A stretch of DNA of 64,000 nucleotides, from NCBI GenBank assembly GCA_964575845.1, contig CAZNSX010000010.1, positions 23,874-87,873 on the forward strand, in the 5' to 3' direction. The position numbers were made by a program, and so were the translations under genes. This DNA is from CAZNSX01 sp964575845 (GTDB lineage Bacteria; UBA8248; CAZNSX01). A model generated the notes under the pieces. The model was not told the origin of the DNA. It searched no databases and saw only the letters and a program-made list of their open reading frames with translations. Positions 8,696-16,974 of the stretch are shown one piece after another (position 1 is the stretch's first letter; each line of letters begins with the position of its first letter).

Positions 8696-9336
8696 TAAGC
8701 AGGCTAAGGGGAACCATCGAGGAACTCCACCCTGAGAGGGCCGTCCTGCGCGTGGGGGAGCTATGCTACGAGGTTCTTATCCCCAGCGCCATACACGGAA
8801 AGCTGAGGGCCCGGATGGACAGGGAAGAGGATGTAGAGCTCTTCACCCTCCACTACGTAGAGGGAGGAGCTGGCGGAGGGAACCTCATACCCCGCCTGGT
8901 AGGCTTCTTAAGCCGTGCCGAGAGGGAGTTCTTCTCGAGGCTCATCACCGTAAAGGGCCTGGGCGTGAGGAAGGCCCTGCGGTGCCTTTCCATCCCAGTG
9001 GGGAAATTCGCTCTGGCTATTGAGCGGTCGGACTCCGCCACCCTGGCCCGACTCCCCGAGGTGGGAAGGAGGACGGCCGACAAGATAGTGGCCGAGCTTC
9101 AGGGGAAGGTAATGGAGTTTGCTCTTGTGCCTGAGGATGAGGCGCCTGAAGCTCCTCTTCCCGAAGCGGGCGACGCCGGGGAAGAGGTCGAGGCGGTACT
9201 TCTGCAACTGGGCTACAAAATAGCTGAGGCCAGGGCCATGGTAGAAAGAGCCTTGAGGAACCTCGATGGAGAGGTTACTACGGATAGCCTGCTTCAGGAG
9301 ATCTTCCGCCAGCAGAAGATTAAGGGCGGAGGATAG
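8692..9336 (+). CDS. ruvA: RuvA Holliday junction-binding subunit
   Basis: 214 residues. RuvA forms the tetramer that holds the four-way junction and docks the RuvB motor. The N-terminal OB-fold begins MISRLRGTIEEL. The helix-hairpin-helix repeats lie at VKGLGVRKALRCL and LPEVGRRTADKIVAEL, and the C-terminal RuvB-binding three-helix domain follows an acidic linker (about 145-165). ATGA overlap with the ruvC stop implies translational coupling; ruvB follows after 38 bases. Confidence 0.96.
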   Translation: MISRLRGTIEELHPERAVLRVGELCYEVLIPSAIHGKLRARMDREEDVELFTLHYVEGGAGGGNLIPRLVGFLSRAEREFFSRLITVKGLGVRKALRCLSIPVGKFALAIERSDSATLARLPEVGRRTADKIVAELQGKVMEFALVPEDEAPEAPLPEAGDAGEEVEAVLLQLGYKIAEARAMVERALRNLDGEVTTDSLLQEIFRQQKIKGGG

Positions 9337-9374
9337 ATGCGTTGCGGAAAACATATATTCTTTAGGGAGATGAC

Positions 9375-10406
9375 ATGACCCGGGAGCGAATCCTCACCGG
9401 GAAGCCCATAGGCGCCGATGACGAGGCCTTCCAGCTGACACTGAGGCCTCGCTATCTGAGGGAATATATAGGACAGGAAGACCTCAGGGCCAAGCTCTCC
9501 ATCTCCCTTGAGGCCGCCCGTGGGAGGGGGGAGCCCCTGGAGCACACCCTCCTTCACGGCCCCCCGGGGCTCGGGAAGACGACTCTCTCTTATATCATCG
9601 CCAACGAGATGGAAGGGAGGCTTTTCACCAGCTCGGGTCCCGCGCTCCCAAGGTCCGGTGACCTCATGGGCATCCTCACAAACCTCGATACGGGTGATGT
9701 GCTCTTCATAGACGAGGTCCACAGGCTCCCTACGGTTGTGGAAGAATTCATCTATCCCGCCATGGAAGAGTTCAAGGTGGACTTCGTCGTGGATAGGGGC
9801 GCCTTTGCCAAAACCATAAACGTGCCCCTGAAGCGCTTCACCCTCATCGGGGCTACTACGCGGGCGGGGTTCCTTTCGCCCGCCCTGAGGGCGCGCTTCG
9901 GCATAATCTATCACGTGGACTTCTACTCCATAGAGGAGATAGAAAAAATTCTTCTTCGCTCAGCGCACCTCCTCGATGTTTCTATCGAGGAGAAAGCGGT
10001 CCGGGAGATCGCCCGCCGCTCCCGAGGTACACCCCGCATCGCCAATCGGCTTCTCAGGCGGGTGCGCGACTACGCCCAGGTGAAGGCTGACGGTCGGATA
10101 AGCCTTGAGGTGGCCCGCAGTGGCCTCATCATGGAAGGGGTGGATGAGGAGGGCCTGGATGAGCTGGACAGAAAATTGCTACGGACCATCATAGATTTCT
10201 ATGGGGGGGGGCCTGTCGGGGTAGAAGCTATCTCGGCCACCCTGAATGAGGAGGTGGACACTCTGGTGGACATGGTAGAGCCCCACCTCCTCAAGGAAGG
10301 CTTTCTCCGAAGAACCCCCAAGGGCCGCCAGGCAAGCCTCAGGGCTTATGAGCACCTGGGCATTGAGAGGAGGAACCCCGGAGCGCAGGAAGAACTCTGG
10401 CGCTGA
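9375..10406 (+). CDS. ruvB: RuvB branch-migration ATPase
   Basis: 343 residues of AAA+ hexameric motor. Walker A GPPGLGKTT is near residues 58-66, Walker B LFIDEVHR follows, then sensor 1 in IGATTRAGFLSPALRARFG and the C-terminal winged helix (GGGPVGVEAISATL). It drives branch migration with RuvA and feeds junctions to RuvC. DUF2905, the usual next gene in this neighbourhood, is now 2.3 kb away because a low-GC cassette lies in between. Confidence 0.97.
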   Translation: MTRERILTGKPIGADDEAFQLTLRPRYLREYIGQEDLRAKLSISLEAARGRGEPLEHTLLHGPPGLGKTTLSYIIANEMEGRLFTSSGPALPRSGDLMGILTNLDTGDVLFIDEVHRLPTVVEEFIYPAMEEFKVDFVVDRGAFAKTINVPLKRFTLIGATTRAGFLSPALRARFGIIYHVDFYSIEEIEKILLRSAHLLDVSIEEKAVREIARRSRGTPRIANRLLRRVRDYAQVKADGRISLEVARSGLIMEGVDEEGLDELDRKLLRTIIDFYGGGPVGVEAISATLNEEVDTLVDMVEPHLLKEGFLRRTPKGRQASLRAYEHLGIERRNPGAQEELWR

Positions 10407-10662
10407 GGGGTTCTTGATATTATTCTAACCTCAATTGTTTGTTAGCTTTGGTTTCTGCTATACGCCAAGTTTTCTCTATCGCGAGTCGCATTCTATGTTA
10501 TACTTTAACCCCTTGAGAAATTTGCTTAGGCGCTCTCGAATGATATGCAGTGGACAGTTCGGTAACCTATCCTATCAATGCACCTCCGAATCCAACTGTT
10601 CCACCCTATTATGTTTTTACTTTCGCAACCCATGTTTTACGTTATTTTGAGGGAATAGGAAA

Positions 10663-11418
10663 ATGCAGCATGTATTGACCTCCCTTATCGTCAACTATCG
10701 AGCAACGCTCGCTTTTTTTCAAAACCGTGATAACGTTATGAAAAGATATCATCCGCAACCTTTTCCGCACTGGATGAGAGGAGGGCGACACTTCAACCTA
10801 ATTGACTCAAGTCAACGTAGAGTCATCCGCTTTGATTATAACCGGTTAATCGTTAAGACAGAAGGACAGTCTACTCTTGATGTTTTTGAAGAATGTGTAA
10901 AGCTCTCTTACGATATGCTTAAAGATTTTGAGATAGCTGATATTTTTGCTATTCGGTTCAGAGGGATACAGGCAAAAGAAATGAAATCCAAACGAGTTGC
11001 GAGAGACGAATTTGCCAAGAGATTTCTCACAAATAAAGCACTTAATCCGCTCCCACAGGATGGGCTCACGGATTACGCGGTAACAATAGAGCGCACCGAA
11101 CAGGTTGGACCTAATTTCGAGCCTGTTGGGTCAAAGGTTTCTAAGCGAATGTTCGTTGTCAACCAAAACCACCTACTGGGGCCTGTTGAGGGAAATGAAA
11201 TCCAAGAAAGATGGCTTGAGTTTAAGGAATCCAGTGAACATGAATTATATAAATCTAAGGCTCAAGTTCCCAACTTTGCCCAAATAATAGTTACCACCTT
11301 GACACTCACACCCAAGAAAGGCTTAAGACAAATGCCGGTAAGAACGATCCACTCCTTTCTTTCCCGGGCCAAGGAGGACTCTCTCAAGGCTTGGCAATTG
11401 ACTCTGGGAGGGCTGTAA
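10663..11418 (+). CDS. uncharacterised protein, cassette gene 1 (TIGR04255-like)
   Basis: A 251-residue soluble protein that I cannot assign firmly. The alternating strand pattern around RRVIRFDYNRLIVK, then IFAIRFRGIQAKEM and a C-terminal helix FLSRAKEDSLKAWQLTL, recalls the sporadically distributed TIGR04255 family, whose function is unknown. The start at 10663 has GAGG about 9 bases upstream; the next ATG (10738) has no SD. Base composition is visibly AT-richer than flanking ruvB. The stop codon overlaps the next start as TAATG, so the cassette is translated as a unit. Transfer from elsewhere is inferred. Confidence 0.7.
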   Translation: MQHVLTSLIVNYRATLAFFQNRDNVMKRYHPQPFPHWMRGGRHFNLIDSSQRRVIRFDYNRLIVKTEGQSTLDVFEECVKLSYDMLKDFEIADIFAIRFRGIQAKEMKSKRVARDEFAKRFLTNKALNPLPQDGLTDYAVTIERTEQVGPNFEPVGSKVSKRMFVVNQNHLLGPVEGNEIQERWLEFKESSEHELYKSKAQVPNFAQIIVTTLTLTPKKGLRQMPVRTIHSFLSRAKEDSLKAWQLTLGGL

Positions 11419-11894
11419 TGGTTGCAAATACTGCTGCTACTCTACCCGTAACTCTAAGCGCTCAAGAAAGCGATGTGCTTGGCAACTATAAGAGAAAACT
11501 CCAAACTAGATATGAGCAGAGGAAAGAGGATCTTACATATGATAGTCCGCATATAGGGCAAGAGGAATACTTGCCTCCCGAAGTAGAGCCGGGTATGTAT
11601 CCTTCTTTAGAAGAAGTCCTTAATAGGGCTATTACCTTGCGGGAGAACAAATTATATTCGTTGATCATCAGGCCCGAGACCATAGAGCTTCTTGAAGAAA
11701 TTCCCGAAAAGCTCCAGAGTCAACTATATCCTATCTGCCCGATTATATTTAGGTCGAATAATCACTTACATACGTTTGCGGAGCTGGTGAATGAAGACTT
11801 GATTGCTTTGGTTGATGGAAAAATTGTTCCTACGCCTTTGTGTAAGAGGATTATGAATACTGTTATCGAAAACTGGGAACATGGTCAATCCTGA
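11418..11894 (+). CDS. uncharacterised protein, cassette gene 2
   Basis: 158 residues from the ATG at 11418, which shares one base with the upstream stop and has the SD GGGAGGG at 11405-11411. No family is recognised. The first 60 residues are polar and partly helical (NYKRKLQTRYEQRKEDL). The second half contains a strand-helix pattern around SLIIRPETIELLEEIPEKLQ and ends in a helix NTVIENWEHG. There is no signal peptide or membrane segment, so it is probably cytoplasmic. It overlaps gene 3 by 14 bases. Its obligate position between the two neighbours suggests a partner, for example a regulator or immunity subunit, but that is a guess. Confidence 0.65.
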   Translation: MVANTAATLPVTLSAQESDVLGNYKRKLQTRYEQRKEDLTYDSPHIGQEEYLPPEVEPGMYPSLEEVLNRAITLRENKLYSLIIRPETIELLEEIPEKLQSQLYPICPIIFRSNNHLHTFAELVNEDLIALVDGKIVPTPLCKRIMNTVIENWEHGQS

Positions 11895-12399
11895 ATACAA
11901 AAAGCGCCTATTACAACGACGTGCTGAGGTGGCAAGGACCCCCTTTGTAATCTTGGTTTGGGGACCGGGGGAGAAATCTGAGTCTTTAGCAAGTAAAAAG
12001 CGACGCCATGTAAGAAATTCTCTCGCCTGCCATTTCGGAAGTGAGAGTGTGTACTTCAGCGAGAACCACGACCTACAAGAATATAGAGAGATATGGGGTG
12101 ATTATGCCAAGGAGTTTTATGAAGCATTAGAGGCGGATGCTATCGTCGCCATCGCAGAATCCATTGGATCGATCACAGAACTCGCTTCTTACCAAGAAGA
12201 TATTGCCGGAAAATGCATTGTCTTTGTGGAAAAGAGAGCGCCACATGAGCAGGGATTCGCGGCTCAGGCATATGCCTCATTGAGGGTTGAACCGATTGAA
12301 ATTGAGGAATGGCAATCCTGTGAAAGGATTTGTCGATTAGCTCGCCAATTTGCAGAAACCCTGCTTGTAAAGAAGTATAGATCAGCGAGAGCTCGCTAA
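11881..12399 (+). CDS. TIR/nucleoside-deoxyribosyltransferase-like Rossmann protein, cassette gene 3
   Basis: 172 residues. A first strand and loop, FVILVWGPG (residues 22-30), is followed by the basic helix KKRRHVRNSL (39-48). Next come VYFSENHD (57-64), the strand AIVAIAESIGSITELASY (87-104) and IVFVEK. The order of strand-loop, basic helix, S/E loop and S-x-G-S-x-x-E (Ser94, Gly96, Ser97, Glu100) resembles the TIR-like and nucleoside 2-deoxyribosyltransferase-like superfamily. Members of that superfamily act as NAD- or nucleotide-cleaving effectors in several anti-phage systems. Family membership is inferred from pattern alone. It overlaps gene 2 by 14 bases. Confidence 0.65.
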   Translation: MVNPEYKKRLLQRRAEVARTPFVILVWGPGEKSESLASKKRRHVRNSLACHFGSESVYFSENHDLQEYREIWGDYAKEFYEALEADAIVAIAESIGSITELASYQEDIAGKCIVFVEKRAPHEQGFAAQAYASLRVEPIEIEEWQSCERICRLARQFAETLLVKKYRSARAR

Positions 12400-12750
12400 T
12401 AATCCATAGGGTTATTGTCCTAATAATGGACGCAAAAAATATTGTGCCATATGGTTGGCTTACTCGAAAGCGCTACTAAGAATATGTGGTATGAAATTAT
12501 TCAGCCAATAGAATACTTTTCTTTAGGATATGAGTGGTGAGCTCGCGAAATTTCCCTTCAAATACTCCACTATCTCGACAGCTATGTAGTTTTCTCATAG
12601 AAATCATAGCGACAGGGAAGCGAATTCGCGAGTAAAACTTGCGTATTCTCCCGGCCAAGAAAGGTAGTTTACTCAAGAGCAATCGATGCCCTCATATGAG
12701 TTCAACTGATGTTGGGAGCGAATTTGTAAGGTTAATCGCAATTAGTTGCC
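12400..12750. other. non-coding, AT-rich right flank of the cassette
   Basis: About 350 bases with no convincing gene on either strand. A weak inverted repeat TTATT-GTCCT-AATAA lies near 12413-12427, just after gene 3, and could end its transcript; it lacks a clear U-tail. I see no direct repeats, tRNA or integrase that would define an attachment site. Confidence 0.5.
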
Positions 12751-12972
12751 ATGGGAGCTTTTGGCACAGTAGCCGGTTTTCTCATCGTCCTGGGCCTCCT
12801 CCTGGTTGGAGGGGGGCTTTCCTTGCTTTATTACCCCCATATTCCCTTCTTCGGCCGGCTTCCCGGGGACCTGACTTTCAGGTGGGGGAAGGTAACCTTC
12901 ATCTTCCCGCTCGCCAGCTCCCTTCTGGTAAGCTTCCTTCTCTCCCTGCTCTTCTTCCTCAGGAGAAGATGA
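12751..12972 (+). CDS. DUF2905 small membrane protein
   Basis: 73 residues with two hydrophobic helices (about 7-27 and 48-68) separated by PFFGRLPGDLTFRWGK, the DUF2905 signature, and a basic end FFLRRR. Its function is unknown. It usually sits directly behind ruvB, so its separation from ruvB by the cassette marks an insertion. The last codons overlap a start-like ATGAGCAGG that leads nowhere. The matching sequence at 18474-18506 leads into the spoIID-like gene, so the original downstream neighbour has been displaced. Confidence 0.85.
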   Translation: MGAFGTVAGFLIVLGLLLVGGGLSLLYYPHIPFFGRLPGDLTFRWGKVTFIFPLASSLLVSFLLSLLFFLRRR

Positions 12973-12981
12973 GCAGGCTCC
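12949..12981 (+). repeat. junction repeat, copy A
   Basis: 33 bases covering the DUF2905 3' end and the first bases after it. They match 18474-18506 at 29 of 33 positions. Copy A ends an intact DUF2905 gene, and what follows is a dead reading frame. Confidence 0.65.
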
Positions 12982-13003
12982 CCGCGCAATCGAGCTCTTC
13001 CCC

Positions 13004-14231
13004 TTAAGCTATTGCGTACTCGTACAGGAAGGCCGCCGCCCACTTCTCGTTGAGCCGGAGCCCCTCGACCGTGAAGTACTCGTTCGCCTGGTGGAAGTTG
13101 TAGCCCCGGCCGAGGCCGCCCGTCACGACCGGGAGGCCGAACTTGGGTCCCTCGAGCGCCGAGCGGAGACCGTTGACAGCGGGACCAGATGGCAGGGGGA
13201 CGGCTTTTAGGTTGAACTTCTCCGTTGTCCTGATGACGGCCTGGGCGAGCGGTGTCGTGACGCTGGTCCTCTCCGGGTTGAAGCCGCGGAACTTATTTAT
13301 CTCCACCTCTTTGAACCCGCGGGCATCGAGGTGCTTCCGGAGCTTCCTCGTGATGTCCTCATGGTCCTGGTTCGGCACGAGCCTTATATCCATCTTTGCA
13401 AACGCGCTGCCCGGGAAAAAAGTCTTAACGTAGGGCCCCGTCCAGCCCGCGTTGAACCCGTCTATGTTAACGATGGGGCTGCAGTAATAGTCTTGGAGGA
13501 GAGCCTTGCCCGGCCGCCCCCGTTTGAACTCGGCGATCCCGAGCGTCTCCTTCATGTGCTCTTCCTTGAAGTTGGCCTCAACTTCGCCCATGAGCCTCTT
13601 CTCCTCGTCCGTGAGCGGCCGGACGTCGTCATAGAACCCGTCGATCAAAATCTTCCCCTCCGGGCTCTGGAGGGTGCTCAGCGCCCACACGAGCCTCCAG
13701 GCGGGCGCGTCCACCCAGGCCTCATCCGCGGCGAAGAGGCCGCGCTTGACGGGTCCCCCCCAGTCTCCCCCCTTGACCCTGAGCTCGAAAGTAATGACCC
13801 CCTTCGTTCCCAGCCGGAAGTTGTGGTCGCCTTTGGGGCCCACCTGGCCGAAGTTGGGGCCCAGGACGCCGTCGGCTTTTTTCAGCTCGTTCTGGTATGC
13901 GTCCAGGAACTGGTCGATGTTGATGCTCATGAGCTCCTCTTCACCCTCGAAGACAAAGATGATGTTCACCGGGATATCACCCGTGACCTCAAGAACCGAC
14001 TTGAGCGCGTTGACCATCCCTATAATCGGCCCCCGCTGGTTGCGGGCCCCCCGCGCCATGACGATCTTCCCCCACTCGGGCGGAAGGCCGTTCTCCTCGN
14101 NNNNNNNNNNNNNNNNNNNNNNNNNNNNNNNNNNNNNNNNNNNNNNNNNNNNNNNNNNNNNNNNNNNNNNNNNNNNNNNNNNNNNNNNNNNNNNNNNNNA
14201 TGTGGTCGAATATCTTCTGGTATTCCTTCAT
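13004..14231 (-). CDS. M20-family metallopeptidase/amidohydrolase, interrupted by an assembly gap
   Basis: The 5' end reads MKEYQKIFDH, then 100 Ns, then about 365 residues of clear M20 sequence (KIVMARGARNQRG onward). The general-base segment FEGEEELMS, the dimerisation domain and a C-terminal metal-ligand segment NFHQANEY are present. The first zinc ligands (HxD) would lie in the gap. The N run breaks the frame only because its length is arbitrary, so this is not a frameshift. M20 enzymes hydrolyse peptides or N-acyl/N-carbamoyl amides. As the last gene after an ABC importer it probably processes the imported compound. Confidence 0.85.
14100..14199. other. 100-N scaffold gap
   Basis: Exactly 100 Ns, the conventional placeholder for a gap of unknown length. 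It falls within the N-terminal third of the M20 gene. Confidence 1.
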
Positions 14232-14332
14232 TATTTCAGCCTCCTGGGTATTAGTAGCATGCGATCCCAGACTATCGAATTTTAATATGCCCGGCTCAAG
14301 CGCGGGGAAGGTGACACCGGCCAGGGGTCAAT

Positions 14333-15148
14333 TCAATATTTCTGTTCTCTGAGGGCCTCTGTCTTTCGCATCGCGAAGTACCAGGGGACCATAAATCGCC
14401 CCAGGGCCGTCACGATCGTGAAAAACCCGAAGCCCATCGTCGCGAGCAACACGACGGTGGCAAAGAGAAGCGGGGAATCGCTGATGGCTTCAGCATGTAT
14501 GACGAGGTACCCGAGCCCTTTGTCAGAGCTTATCCACTCGGCCACAACAGCCGCTAGAACTGAACGTATTACGGCGAGCCTGAGACCGTCGAGCAGAAAC
14601 GGCAGCGAGTTGGGAATTCTGAGCTTAATGAAAACCTGAAGCTTGCTCGGCCGCATGCAGGTCATCATGTCGAGCATTTCCTGGTCCACCGACCGCAGCC
14701 CGGTCACCATTGAAATGAATATCGGGAAAAACGCCATCATGAAGACAATCAGGACCCTGGAGGTCATCCCAAAGCCGAACCAAACGAGCAGCAGAGGGGC
14801 GATGGAGATTTTCGGGACGGACTGAGAGAAAACCATGAACGGCATCACGGCCCTGCCGAGGGTCGCGGACCAGATGGTCAGGACGGCCAGGAGCACCCCC
14901 ACGGGGATGCTGAGCAGGAACCCCGCGATCGACTCGTAGAGCGAGGGTTTCGCGTTTGAGAAGATAAACGCTGCATTCTTAGCGAAGCTTTCGAGGATGT
15001 CCAGGGGGGCGGGCAGAAGGTATATCGGCATATTGGCAATCTGGACGAAGCCCTGCCAGAGAACAAGAAAAACCAGAATCGAAAAGAGGGGGTAGGCTGC
15101 CTGTTTGAGCCTCTCCCCGCTCCCGTCTTTCAGTTGAGAACCAGCCAT
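14333..15148 (-). CDS. ABC transporter permease (SsuC/TauC type), second copy
   Basis: About 271 residues from the internal ATG at 15148. The upstream GTG at 15184 has its SD too close. Six or so membrane helices and the cytoplasmic EAA-like loop GLRSVDQEMLDMMTCMRPSKLQVFIKLRIP-type region (about residues 150-180) are the signature of the nitrate/sulfonate/taurine importer permeases. It is one of two non-identical permeases in the cluster, so the membrane pore is probably a heterodimer. It follows the ATPase gene by 112 bases and precedes the M20 gene. Confidence 0.88.
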   Translation of the reverse strand: MAGSQLKDGSGERLKQAAYPLFSILVFLVLWQGFVQIANMPIYLLPAPLDILESFAKNAAFIFSNAKPSLYESIAGFLLSIPVGVLLAVLTIWSATLGRAVMPFMVFSQSVPKISIAPLLLVWFGFGMTSRVLIVFMMAFFPIFISMVTGLRSVDQEMLDMMTCMRPSKLQVFIKLRIPNSLPFLLDGLRLAVIRSVLAAVVAEWISSDKGLGYLVIHAEAISDSPLLFATVVLLATMGFGFFTIVTALGRFMVPWYFAMRKTEALREQKY

Positions 15149-15260
15149 GTTCAAAATTCCACTGGGGCAGAGGTTCAGAATCACTCCACCCGCCGCCCGC
15201 CGAAAAGGTCAAACTGTCACCGCCAGCCCCCAAACCCCCCCGGGGCTCCAGAAGGGCGCA

Positions 15261-16040
15261 CTACCGCATATCACCCTCCATCTTATGGGAATGCATAAGC
15301 ACCCGGAGTTCGCCGGTGACGTCGCTGAACTCGGGCAACTGTATCGTGCTGAGCTTCCTCGGCCTGGGGAAGCCGATCGAAATATCCTTCACGATGTTTC
15401 CGGGGCGCGGCGACATGAGCAGCACCCTGTCCGAGAGGAAGACGGCCTCCTGGATGTTGTGGGTAATGAAGATCACCGTCTTCTTCCGCTCCAGCCAGAT
15501 TCGCTGAAGCTCGAGGTTCATCTTCTCACGGGTAAGAGCGTCGAGCGCAGCGAAGGGCTCATCCATGAGAAGCAGCGGCGGGTCGTGGATGAGCGCCCGA
15601 CAGAGCGATACCCGCTGAGCCATCCCCCCCGAAAGCTGATAGGGATATTTATTTTCGAAACCCGAGAGGCCCACCAGGTTGATGAGCTCCCGGGCGATCT
15701 CGACATATCTCTTTTTGTCGAGCCTTCGCACCTCGACCTGGATCATGATGTTCTCGAGTGCGGTCCGCCAGTTCATGAGGATTGCGTTCTGGAATACCAT
15801 GCCTATGTTGGTGTTGGGGCCGTCGACCGGAATGTCGTTGACTTTGACCGTGCCACTCGACGGTGGCATGAGGCCGGCGATGAGTTTGAGAAGCGTCGAT
15901 TTGCCACACCCGCTCGGGCCGATAATGGACACGAATTCGGCCTCCCGCGCTTCGAAGGTGACTCCGTCGAGTGCATGGACGGGTCCCTCGACGGTCAAGA
16001 AAGTCATGCCAAGCCGGTCGACCTCAATTGCACGCTTCAT
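15261..16040 (-). CDS. ABC transporter ATP-binding protein (SsuB/TauB type)
   Basis: 259 residues from ATG 16040, which has AGGG 8 bases upstream; GTG 16049 has no room for an SD. Walker A GPSGCGKST, Q-loop VFQNAILMNW, signature LSGGMAQR, Walker B LLLMDEPFAALD and switch His in ITHNIQEA are all intact. It energises uptake through the two neighbouring permeases, and it lies between them in the operon. Confidence 0.95.
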   Translation of the reverse strand: MKRAIEVDRLGMTFLTVEGPVHALDGVTFEAREAEFVSIIGPSGCGKSTLLKLIAGLMPPSSGTVKVNDIPVDGPNTNIGMVFQNAILMNWRTALENIMIQVEVRRLDKKRYVEIARELINLVGLSGFENKYPYQLSGGMAQRVSLCRALIHDPPLLLMDEPFAALDALTREKMNLELQRIWLERKKTVIFITHNIQEAVFLSDRVLLMSPRPGNIVKDISIGFPRPRKLSTIQLPEFSDVTGELRVLMHSHKMEGDMR

Positions 16041-16074
16041 CTCAGGCACCCTAAGACTCTTGTGGTGTCGCGCC

Positions 16075-16875
16075 CTACCCGACGTCGCGCACGAACTCCT
16101 GCTTTCTCATCGCGACGTGCCAGTAGAGCACAATTTTCTCCACGTAAACGATGGAATAGAACAGCCCCGCTCCCATCGCGGTTAAGAGCAATATGCAGCC
16201 GAAGAGTATTTCCGTATCCATCTCGCTTATCCCATACACGATGACGTGCCCCAGCCCGAAATCGGCTCCGACGATCTCGGCCACCACTGCACCGACGACG
16301 GAGAGGAGCGCCGCGAGTTTCATCCCGTCGAAGATGTAGGGGAGCGAGGCCGGCAGCCTCACCTTTCGGAATATGTCGTAGGTGCTGGCTGACATCGACC
16401 GCATGAGGTCGAGCATTTCAGGCTCAACGGACCTCAGCCCGCTTATAGTCAGGACCGTGAGCTGGAAGAAGCCTATGATGAAGACGACTATGATCTTCGG
16501 CAGTATCCCTATTCCGAACCAGATTATAAGAATCGGCACGACGGCGAGCATGGGAGTGGTCTGTGTGAAGATTAGAAGCGGCATGATGGCCCGTTCGAGC
16601 GTCCGGAACCAGACGATGAGTATCGAGAATGGCACCGCGATCAGAATGCAAAATCCGAAGCCCAGAAGCGCCTCAGAGGCCGTTGCTTTTATGTCAGTTG
16701 CCAGCAGGGGGCTTTCTGTGACCAACCTTGAAAACATCTGAAGCGGGGTGGGAATCAGGTAGTTCGGGATCTTGAGAGCGATGACGGCCGTCTGCCACGC
16801 AACAAGGAACAAGGCCAGCATAAATATGGTGTAAACGTAATCGGGGAACCTGCCGTCCCGACCTCTCCCTCTCAT
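16075..16875 (-). CDS. ABC transporter permease (SsuC/TauC type), first copy
   Basis: About 266 residues from ATG 16875 (SD GGAG, 5-base spacing); the GTG at 16905 is an alternative. It has the same fold and EAA-type loop (SGLRSVEPEMLDLM) as the permease at 14333 but is clearly diverged from it. It is the second gene of the importer operon, 100 bases after the binding-protein gene. Confidence 0.88.
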   Translation of the reverse strand: MRGRGRDGRFPDYVYTIFMLALFLVAWQTAVIALKIPNYLIPTPLQMFSRLVTESPLLATDIKATASEALLGFGFCILIAVPFSILIVWFRTLERAIMPLLIFTQTTPMLAVVPILIIWFGIGILPKIIVVFIIGFFQLTVLTISGLRSVEPEMLDLMRSMSASTYDIFRKVRLPASLPYIFDGMKLAALLSVVGAVVAEIVGADFGLGHVIVYGISEMDTEILFGCILLLTAMGAGLFYSIVYVEKIVLYWHVAMRKQEFVRDVG

Positions 16876-16974
16876 GAATTCTCCAGCCTCAATCCTGTGA
16901 GCCACGGTGAAGCGGCCCCCACCCTCCGAGGCCCGGTGGGGGCCGCGTAATCAGAGTCGCACCTATTCTACCTT

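Noticed and set aside
10435..10650. 71-codon frame upstream of the cassette
   Set aside because: TTG start without SD, Cys/Ser/Phe-rich translation, no family features; likely a chance frame in AT-rich DNA.
12497..12682. Minus-strand 61-codon frame in the cassette flank
   Set aside because: No SD, no recognisable pattern, isolated.
13989..14231. Apparent frameshift in the M20 gene
   Set aside because: The two halves are out of frame only across the 100-N placeholder, whose length is arbitrary.
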